Shown here piece by piece: positions 33,168 to 38,549 of a DNA stretch of 38,549 nucleotides; position 1 is the first letter of the stretch, and the number at the start of each line of letters is the position of its first letter. The DNA is taken from assembly GCF_009498735.1 (NCBI RefSeq), contig NZ_ML762424.1, positions 419,824 to 458,372 of the forward strand. Direction: 5' to 3'. The position numbers were made by a program, and so were the translations under genes. The DNA is from Gracilibacillus oryzae (GTDB lineage: Bacteria; Bacillota; Bacilli; Bacillales; Amphibacillaceae). The notes below the pieces were generated by a model. The model was not told the origin of the DNA and did no database searches. It saw nothing but the letters and a program-made list of their open reading frames with translations.

Positions 33168-34466
33168 ATGTTATATGAATTCAAAGTAAAGGAGTATCCC
33201 AATACTAAAAATAGAATTATTGTGCCTAATTCAGTATACCACGTTTATAAAAATGTACGAAGAATGGTCAATGGTCCCTGCTATGTTTATTGTGACTGGC
33301 TAAGCCACAAAAAAGATAACCAGACGATCTTTATTTCATCAGAGTTAATGAAACAATTGCAGTTTCAGGCTAACAAATATTATCAGTTCGTCGTTGAGGA
33401 TCAATCCTGTATGGTACATTACCAATTTGGCATATTAACTGCAGGCAGGCGGCAGATGGAAAGGCATGCAGCTACTTTCCTTGAAATGACACAGATCGGC
33501 AAATTATACGGTTTTCAAACATTCTTGTTCGGTTATAAAGACATTGACTTTCAGATCAATAAGATCAGAGGATATTTCTTTGAAGATAATCAATGGACAA
33601 GTACTGTCCAGCCAATTCCAAAAGTCATCTATAATCGTCTCCCAAACCGAAAATTAGAAGCACATCCTAAAGTAAAGCAGGCAAAACAGATGCTTCAATC
33701 AACTTCTATTATATTTAATCCTGAATTTTTTAACAAATGGCAGGTTTACGAAATTATCATGCAAGATACCTCTGTCCATTATTTATTACCACATACTATC
33801 TTTCAACCATCTGCAAGGACACTAGATGAATGGATTGACAATGGAGATATCTATTTAAAACCAATCCATGGAAGTAAAGGAAACGGCATCTATCATATTT
33901 CCAAAAGCAATCAGCAGTACACTGTACATTTCTATATCGAAAAGAAAATTGAAAAAAGCAGACATACGGATATTGAGTCCATCATGGACACCCACTTCCC
34001 TAATGGATTCAGAAACTATGTCATTCAGGAAGCAATCCCACTGTATATGAAAAACAGTAAGAAGATTGATTTGCGGATCCATACAAATAAAAATGAAAAC
34101 AACAGCTGGGAAATGTCGCTCCATTATGTCAGACAGGCAGAGGACCACCTATTTACCACACATGTTTCCAGAGGTGCTTCGATTAGGAACATCTATGATA
34201 TTTTCTCTGAAAAAGAAGCAACCATCCTGTTAAACAAAATAGAGGAAACGGTCCTTTCCTTGAGCGCGATTATTGATAAATATTACTCAGGGAAAATTGG
34301 CGAACTGGGATTTGATTTAGGGATTGATCAAGAAAAAAAGATCTGGCTGCTTGAAGTAAATGCGAAACCAGGCTGGAATATATTCGACCAGCCTGATTAT
34401 CACAGTGACAGAAACAATATTTTCCGTTTATTATATCGTTATGCATATTTTCTTCAGAATAAGTAA
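33168..34466 (+). CDS. YheC/YheD-family spore-coat-associated ATP-grasp protein
   Basis: A 432-residue protein of the YheC/D endospore coat-associated family, with an ATP-grasp-like C-terminal half. Recognisable parts are the central PKVIYNRLPNRK, the ATP-grasp loop YLKPIHGSKGNGIYHIS, DLRIHTNKNENNSW and the metal-binding end IGELGFDLGIDQEKKIWLLEVNAKPGW. The first 130 residues form a separate, less conserved region. AAAGGGTGG precedes the ATG. B. subtilis carries two tandem genes (yheC, yheD) here and this genome has one, so I give no symbol. The ligated substrate is unknown. A sigma-E-like promoter fits spore-coat timing. Confidence 0.82.
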   Translation: MLYEFKVKEYPNTKNRIIVPNSVYHVYKNVRRMVNGPCYVYCDWLSHKKDNQTIFISSELMKQLQFQANKYYQFVVEDQSCMVHYQFGILTAGRRQMERHAATFLEMTQIGKLYGFQTFLFGYKDIDFQINKIRGYFFEDNQWTSTVQPIPKVIYNRLPNRKLEAHPKVKQAKQMLQSTSIIFNPEFFNKWQVYEIIMQDTSVHYLLPHTIFQPSARTLDEWIDNGDIYLKPIHGSKGNGIYHISKSNQQYTVHFYIEKKIEKSRHTDIESIMDTHFPNGFRNYVIQEAIPLYMKNSKKIDLRIHTNKNENNSWEMSLHYVRQAEDHLFTTHVSRGASIRNIYDIFSEKEATILLNKIEETVLSLSAIIDKYYSGKIGELGFDLGIDQEKKIWLLEVNAKPGWNIFDQPDYHSDRNNIFRLLYRYAYFLQNK

Positions 34467-34517
34467 GTATGCACCCTCTATATCGAGCACAAACTAATGC
34501 GGTAAGGAGGGATATGT

Positions 34518-34697
34518 ATGGCAAAACCATCTAAAGAAAAAGATGCACGACAAGAATATGAATTAGATGTAGATCGTATGATTAATGAGGGAATGGCTGG
34601 CGGAACAACCTACAGTATTCATGGCAGAATGCAGATAGAACAGGCTAGATCCCTGCCAAAAGAAGACAATCCATTCCCGGCTGAAAGTGATGATTAA
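34518..34697 (+). CDS. Small acidic 59-residue hypothetical protein
   Basis: Short frame with a strong ribosome-binding site (TAAGGAGG, seven bases before the ATG) and its own terminator directly after it. The protein is polar and acidic with no hydrophobic segment; it contains DVDRMINEGMAGGTTYS, a glycine-rich turn after an acidic helix, and a C-terminal NPFPAESDD. It looks like one of the small acidic Bacillaceae proteins of unknown function, possibly spore associated because it follows the YheC/D gene, but I do not recognise a named family. Confidence 0.75.
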   Translation: MAKPSKEKDARQEYELDVDRMINEGMAGGTTYSIHGRMQIEQARSLPKEDNPFPAESDD

Positions 34698-34704
34698 CCT
34701 GATT

Positions 34705-34738
34705 TTTTCGCACATTATCTAAAATGTGCGATTTTTCA
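34705..34738 (+). terminator. Terminator after the small acidic protein gene
   Basis: CGCACATT (34709-34716) pairs perfectly with AATGTGCG (34723-34730), 6-base loop, followed by ATTTTT. Confidence 0.88.
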
Positions 34739-34813
34739 TTTCTTTGTATCTGCTTTTTTCGTCATATTTGTTATACTTATATGGACAAGTATTAATGAAA
34801 GAGGCCAGAATCT

Positions 34814-35716
34814 ATGCTAAAGCAATTACAAGAGATGTTCCCACAATTAATTAGAGCTACTGATAGTATGCTAAAAGAATACAATGATTATAAATGGTTT
34901 TTGACAAATGAGAATGACATTATCGGTATCTCTAAAACCGAACTATCCCAGCGCGAAGAAGCATTATTAAACATTTTGCTCACACCATATCATGCAAATG
35001 AACCTCCTACCAGCCAACGTGAGAAACTCTGGATGGATGTTCTTTTTCATCAGGAAATTCCTCAAACCCTGGTGGATGATAAAATGGAGAGATTTCATTT
35101 TGTTTATTTCTCTTTCTCTGATGAAACTGTTGATCCCGATGGTTTCAGAGAAGCGATTTATGGACTTTTCCCACAAAAAACACCCATATTGTGGGAGAAT
35201 AATCATGAAGGTGTCTTAATTATTGAAGAAGCAGAGAATACACCGGAAGAACAGATTTCCTACACGGAGATTATAGAAGTATTAACAACTGACTTTTATA
35301 TGAATATCCAGCTGTTTGTAGGACCTGTGATATATGAAATAAAGAAAGCTTATGACTTTTACCAATGGATAAGCAAATGTTATCAGTTAACAAAGAAGCT
35401 GCAACAGCCTGTCATTCATTATTACAGCGTTGTCCCTTATTTAATTTTGCATAACTTAACGGAAAAGGAGCAGCAGATAATTTTTGATTCTATTCTTGCC
35501 AAAGTAAAAGATGATAAAGAATTATTAAAAACAGTCCAAGTCTTCTTGGAATCTAATTCGAATACAACGTTAGCTGCCAAGAAAATGTTCATGCACCGCA
35601 ACAGCCTGCAATATCGAGTAGATAAGTTTATTGAAAAAACCGGTATTGATGTAAAACAATTTGATCAAGCTTTGGCTGTTTATTTGTGCTTACTTATGCA
35701 AAACAAATGGAATTAA
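34814..35716 (+). CDS. PucR/CdaR-type transcriptional regulator, YxkF-like
   Basis: A 300-residue regulator whose C-terminal 60 residues form the PucR-type helix-turn-helix: FLESNSNTTLAAKKMFMHRNSLQYRVDKF followed by DQALAVYLCL. The remainder is a helical and mixed sensor region without a recognisable ligand-binding signature. It lies directly upstream of msmX in the same orientation; the B. subtilis neighbour of msmX is the similar YxkF. The gap between the two genes holds paired sites (35775-35807), so it may regulate msmX, itself, or both. That link is inference. Confidence 0.82.
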   Translation: MLKQLQEMFPQLIRATDSMLKEYNDYKWFLTNENDIIGISKTELSQREEALLNILLTPYHANEPPTSQREKLWMDVLFHQEIPQTLVDDKMERFHFVYFSFSDETVDPDGFREAIYGLFPQKTPILWENNHEGVLIIEEAENTPEEQISYTEIIEVLTTDFYMNIQLFVGPVIYEIKKAYDFYQWISKCYQLTKKLQQPVIHYYSVVPYLILHNLTEKEQQIIFDSILAKVKDDKELLKTVQVFLESNSNTTLAAKKMFMHRNSLQYRVDKFIEKTGIDVKQFDQALAVYLCLLMQNKWN

Positions 35717-35755
35717 ATCTGCTGTTTTGTGCATATGTAACAAACAAACTGCCCA

Positions 35756-35769
35756 TGAATGCGTTTTCA
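35756..35769 (+). promoter_or_regulatory. Candidate CcpA (cre) site upstream of msmX
   Basis: TGAATGCGTTTTCA matches the published cre consensus TGWAANCGNTNWCA at all but one position. It lies about 120 bases upstream of msmX. Confidence 0.55.
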
Positions 35770-35774
35770 GTAAA

Positions 35775-35807
35775 CGTGCACAAATGACTCGGTATTTTTT
35801 GTGCACG
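35775..35807. promoter_or_regulatory. Perfect 10-bp inverted repeat, candidate operator
   Basis: CGTGCACAAA (35775-35784) and TTTGTGCACG (35798-35807) are exact complements with a 13-base centre; a third half-site TTTTGTGCA lies at 35725-35733. No T-run follows the second arm, so an operator fits better than a terminator. The PucR-type protein encoded upstream is the obvious candidate binder. Confidence 0.55.
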
Positions 35808-35852
35808 GTAGCTATTTACGGTTGGCCGGATTATTTGTAAACTAATAGACAT

Positions 35853-35866
35853 AGATAACGTTTTCA
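35853..35866 (+). promoter_or_regulatory. Second candidate cre site near the msmX start
   Basis: AGATAACGTTTTCA matches the cre consensus with two mismatches and ends 20 bases before the msmX start, in a position where a repressor could block transcription. Confidence 0.4.
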
Positions 35867-35886
35867 CAATTCAGGAGGGAAATGAA

Positions 35887-36987
35887 ATGGCAGAATTATC
35901 TTTAAGAAATATTGATAAAGTATATGACAAAGGCGCATCAAAAGCAGTTGATAACTTTAACTTGGAAATTGCTGATAAAGAGTTTATCGTATTTGTTGGT
36001 CCATCAGGTTGTGGTAAATCAACAACACTTCGTATGATCGCAGGATTAGAAGAAATTTCTGGCGGAGAATTCTACATTGATGGAAAACTGATGAATGAAG
36101 TGGCACCAAAAGACCGTGACATTGCGATGGTTTTCCAGAACTACGCATTGTATCCACACATGAATGTATATGATAACATGGCATTTGGTCTGAAATTACG
36201 TAAATTCAAAAAAGATGAAATTGAGCGTCGTGTTAAAGATGCAGCACGTATTCTAGGCTTGGAAGCATACTTAGATCGTAAACCGAAAGCACTTTCCGGT
36301 GGTCAGCGTCAGCGTGTGGCATTAGGACGTGCCATTGTACGTGATGCGAAAGTATTCTTAATGGATGAGCCTTTATCAAACTTGGATGCGAAACTTCGTG
36401 TACAGATGCGTGCGGAAATTCAAAAATTACACCACCGCCTGCAAACAACTACTATTTATGTAACACACGATCAAACAGAAGCGATGACAATGGCAACTCG
36501 CCTTGTTGTATTAAAAGATGGTCTTATTCAGCAAGTAGGTGCACCTAAAGAAGTATATGATAAGCCAAATAACATTTTCGTTGGCGGATTTATCGGCTCC
36601 CCTGCAATGAACTTCTTTAATGGTACATTAGAAGATGGAAATATTGTTTTAGGTAATACAAAAGTGTCTATTCCTGAAGGTAAAATGAAAGTGCTTCGCG
36701 AACAAGGTTATGTAGGTAAAGAAATCGTATTAGGCGTGCGTCCTGAAGATATTCATGATGAGCCAGTATTCTTAGATGCCAACCCAGGTGCAAAAATTAC
36801 AGCAACTATCGCTGTTGCGGAATTAATGGGTTCTGAATCCTATCTTTACTCTGAATTAAATGAGCAGGAATTTGTCGCACGTGTTGACTCTCGTACAGAC
36901 ATTCACGGCGGAGAAAAAATTGATCTTGCATTTGATATGCACAAATGCCACTTCTTTGACAAAGACTCAGAAGCTAGAATTAAATAA
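35887..36987 (+). CDS. msmX: Multi-sugar ABC transporter ATPase MsmX
   Basis: Shared ATPase that energises several carbohydrate importers, known in B. subtilis as MsmX. The ABC domain has Walker A GPSGCGKST (residues 37-45), Q-loop VFQNYALYPHMNVYDNMAFGL, signature LSGGQRQRVALGRA and Walker B VFLMDEPLSNLD, with the switch histidine in YVTHDQTEAM. The last 130 residues are the OB-type regulatory domain of the MalK/UgpC group (VGGFIGSPAMNFF). 366 residues as expected. GGAGGGAA lies upstream. No sugar permease genes are adjacent, as is usual for this freestanding gene. Confidence 0.93.
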   Translation: MAELSLRNIDKVYDKGASKAVDNFNLEIADKEFIVFVGPSGCGKSTTLRMIAGLEEISGGEFYIDGKLMNEVAPKDRDIAMVFQNYALYPHMNVYDNMAFGLKLRKFKKDEIERRVKDAARILGLEAYLDRKPKALSGGQRQRVALGRAIVRDAKVFLMDEPLSNLDAKLRVQMRAEIQKLHHRLQTTTIYVTHDQTEAMTMATRLVVLKDGLIQQVGAPKEVYDKPNNIFVGGFIGSPAMNFFNGTLEDGNIVLGNTKVSIPEGKMKVLREQGYVGKEIVLGVRPEDIHDEPVFLDANPGAKITATIAVAELMGSESYLYSELNEQEFVARVDSRTDIHGGEKIDLAFDMHKCHFFDKDSEARIK

Positions 36988-36991
36988 CACA

Positions 36992-37030
36992 TTAAAAAAG
37001 CGCAGACCATCCGGTTTTGCGCTTTTTAAT
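36992..37030. terminator. Bidirectional terminator between msmX and the Cys-rich gene
   Basis: AAAAAGCGCA (36995-37004) pairs with TGCGCTTTTT (37018-37027); A and T tracts on both sides serve both converging genes. Confidence 0.85.
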
Positions 37031-37283
37031 TTTTTAGAGTTTTCTCATTAACTATAACTTCTTCCATATAGTTACAAGCAGAACATATTCCAAGATGCAC
37101 ACATTGATGTTCTTCCGCAGAACTTGGTATACCGTCAATTAGCTGCGCATCATGAATGTCTATATATGCTGCATAATCACCATAATAATCAACCACTTTG
37201 CCAGCATCGTGCATACTCTTCTGACATTGCGGACATTGTGCATCTAACTTTTCCAGACCATTACATACATAACATAGATACAT
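37026..37283 (-). CDS. Small Cys-rich protein, probably zinc binding
   Basis: An 85-86 residue protein with an N-terminal CYVC and CPQC pair (positions about 5, 8, 18 and 21), a zinc-ribbon-type layout, and a further cysteine group in CVHLGICSACNYM. The central region (VVDYYGDYAAYIDI) has no recognisable motif and there is no membrane segment. Two ATG codons are adjacent; GAGGGG is better spaced from the second (37283). It has no assignable function and lies beside a SASP gene. Confidence 0.7.
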   Translation of the reverse strand: MYLCYVCNGLEKLDAQCPQCQKSMHDAGKVVDYYGDYAAYIDIHDAQLIDGIPSSAEEHQCVHLGICSACNYMEEVIVNEKTLKN

Positions 37284-37300
37284 CATAACCCCTCAATAAT

Positions 37301-37338
37301 AAAGAGAGACGCTGACAACCGCTGCGTCTCCCTTTTTA
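37301..37338 (-). terminator. Terminator after the SASP gene
   Basis: GAGACGC (37306-37312) pairs with GCGTCTC (37324-37330) with an inner bulge and an A/T flank, immediately after the SASP stop codon. Confidence 0.75.
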
Positions 37339-37339
37339 T

Positions 37340-37543
37340 TTATTGTTGCCCGTTGTTGAATTGTTGTTCAGCCATTGTAACTAAACGTTTTGTAATTTCA
37401 CCACCAACAGATCCGTTAGAGCGTGAAGTTGAATCTGCACCTAGGTTTACACCAAATTCCTGAGCGATCTCATATTTCATTTGATCTAGAGCTTGTTGTA
37501 CTCCTGGCACTACTAAGTTATTTGAGCTATTGTTATTTGCCAT
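37340..37543 (-). CDS. Alpha/beta-type small acid-soluble spore protein
   Basis: DNA-coating protein of the forespore that protects spore DNA. The 67 residues follow the family pattern: a polar start ([20 protein letters not shown]), the germination-protease cleavage region [10 protein letters not shown] with the E-I-A bond, [21 protein letters not shown] and MAEQQF. AGGAGGTGA precedes the ATG. A sigma-G-like promoter stands upstream. Several paralogues are usual, so a specific letter cannot be assigned. This gene shows the host forms endospores. Confidence 0.95.
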   Translation of the reverse strand: MANNNSSNNLVVPGVQQALDQMKYEIAQEFGVNLGADSTSRSNGSVGGEITKRLVTMAEQQFNNGQQ

Positions 37544-37565
37544 CTTTGTTCACCTCCTGTACACA

Positions 37566-37594
37566 TATTGTGAACAAAAAGATGATCTATATGC
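37566..37594 (-). promoter_or_regulatory. Candidate sigma-G promoter of the SASP gene
   Basis: On the minus strand GCATA (37590-37594), 17 bases, CACAATA (37566-37572) matches the forespore sigma-G pattern (GHATR, 17-18 bases, CATNHTA) at all but one position, just upstream of the SASP start. Confidence 0.7.
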
Positions 37595-37633
37595 TTTTAT
37601 TTTTCTAGTAATTTAAACCAGTCACACCAAATA

Positions 37634-38549
37634 TTATTTTGGATATGTCATCTCTTCCGGTTTAATCCATTCATCAAATTGTTCTCCTGTCAGCAGGCCT
37701 AATTCCACTGCAGCTTCTTTTAATGTAGAATTATCAGCAAATGCTTTTTTTGCTATTTTTGCGGCATTCTCATAACCGATGTGTGGATTAAGTGCTGTCA
37801 CAAGCATTAATGAATCATTTAGATTCTTTTCAATTTGCTCATAATTCGGCTCTAATCCGACAACACAACGGTCATTGAATGATAGCATACTGTCAGCCAA
37901 AAGCTGAGCAGACTGCAGGAAGTTATATGCTATTACTGGTTTAAACACGTTAAGTTCAAAGTTACCTTGACTTGCAGCAAAACCAATTGCAGCATCGTTG
38001 CCCATTACTTGTGTCGCTACCATCGTAATTGCTTCACTTTGAGTCGGGTTAACCTTTCCAGGCATAATCGAACTTCCAGGCTCATTTGCAGGAATGGTAA
38101 TTTCACCAATTCCGCAACGAGGACCGCTTGCTAACCATCTTACATCATTAGCAATCTTCATTAAATCTGCAGCTAATCCTTTTAATGCTCCATGAGCGAA
38201 AACAAGTTCATCATGACTAGTTAATGCATGAAATTTATTTGGAGCTGATATAAATTCTTTTCCAGTATATTCGCTTATTTTTTCTGTTACTCGTTCGGAA
38301 AATTCCGGATGTGCATTCAATCCAGTTCCTACAGCTGTTCCGCCAATTGCCAGCTCTTTCACATATGGTAAACTGTTTTCAATCATTTGTTCCGTTTTTT
38401 CCAGCATGCGATGCCAACCGCTGATCTCTTGCCCCAATGTTAATGGTGTTGCATCTTGAAGATGGGTACGGCCAATTTTGACAACATCCTGAAACGCTTC
38501 CATCTTTTCTTTTAATGTTGCCTTTAAAGTAAGCAATGCGGGAAGCACT
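37634..38549 (-). CDS. fumC: Class II fumarate hydratase FumC, N-terminus outside the window
   Basis: TCA-cycle enzyme that hydrates fumarate to L-malate in the cytoplasm. Only about the last 305 of an expected 460 residues are present, because the gene runs off the right edge. It contains the catalytic-site region [17 protein letters not shown] and the superfamily signature [13 protein letters not shown] (near residue 168 of the fragment), then [16 protein letters not shown]. FumC is preferred over argininosuccinate lyase or aspartase by the overall pattern (GSAV-like [13 protein letters not shown], with RCGIGEI). The stop is at 37634; no clear terminator is seen between it and the SASP promoter. 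Confidence 0.9.
   Translation of the reverse strand, partial: VLPALLTLKATLKEKMEAFQDVVKIGRTHLQDATPLTLGQEISGWHRMLEKTEQMIENSLPYVKELAIGGTAVGTGLNAHPEFSERVTEKISEYTGKEFISAPNKFHALTSHDELVFAHGALKGLAADLMKIANDVRWLASGPRCGIGEITIPANEPGSSIMPGKVNPTQSEAITMVATQVMGNDAAIGFAASQGNFELNVFKPVIAYNFLQSAQLLADSMLSFNDRCVVGLEPNYEQIEKNLNDSLMLVTALNPHIGYENAAKIAKKAFADNSTLKEAAVELGLLTGEQFDEWIKPEEMTYPK

Overview
The window reads as chromosomal DNA of a low-GC, spore-forming, probably halophilic or halotolerant member of the Bacillaceae (Gracilibacillus/Virgibacillus/Oceanobacillus-like). The gene order follows Bacillus subtilis closely in several blocks: hmoB-pbpF-hemEHY, the thiamine operon tenI-thiO-thiS-thiG-thiF, yhaA-ecsB-ecsA-hit-yhaH-yhaI, prsA-yhaM-yhaNO, yhaPQ, yheA-yheB-yheC/D and the yxkF-msmX pair. 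Sporulation is indicated by an alpha/beta-type small acid-soluble spore protein and a YheC/D spore-coat-type ATP-grasp protein. Osmoadaptation is indicated by an ectoine hydroxylase and an MscS channel.

Layout. 1-6.7 kb: a leftward pbpF-like class A penicillin-binding protein and hemE-hemH-hemY (late steps of the coproporphyrin-dependent haem pathway), with the haem monooxygenase hmoB divergent. 6.7-7.7 kb: a leftward membrane disulfide-bond pair, DsbB/BdbC plus a membrane-anchored thioredoxin-like protein. 7.8-11.8 kb: a leftward thiazole-branch thiamine operon behind a TPP riboswitch and terminator. 11.9-13.6 kb: a ferritin-like protein and an M20 amidohydrolase, then an array of about six 52-bp palindromic repeats. 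14.1-17.5 kb: the EcsAB ABC transporter, divergent hit and yhaH, and convergent yhaI. 17.6-22.1 kb: a DUF3267-like membrane protein, a 59-residue membrane protein, the PrsA foldase, an enlarged YhaM-type HD nuclease and an MscS channel. 22.4-28.8 kb: leftward SbcCD-like YhaN/YhaO and the NatAB-like exporter YhaPQ. 28.9-33 kb: ectD, a 2-hydroxyacid dehydrogenase, yheA and yheB. 33.1-37 kb: the YheC/D protein, a 59-residue acidic protein, a PucR-type regulator and msmX with candidate cre and operator sites. 37-38.5 kb: a Cys-rich small protein, a SASP with a good sigma-G promoter, and a fumarase truncated by the window edge.

Most of the window is ordinary core genome. I did not find a clearly undescribed multi-gene system. 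The least explained signals are non-coding: the alternating 52/104-bp palindromic array at 13.65-13.97 kb, a structured element upstream of pbpF whose two ends reappear joined together beyond the other end of the pbpF-hem operon, and a long palindrome with satellite hairpins at 22.2-22.4 kb. Also worth attention are the YhaM homologue with a large insert, the predicted membrane hairpin in YhaN, a paired 10-bp operator next to a PucR-type regulator, and five genes whose start is best read as TTG. Start choices given below rest on visible Shine-Dalgarno spacing. Family names rest on motif recognition, not on a database search.
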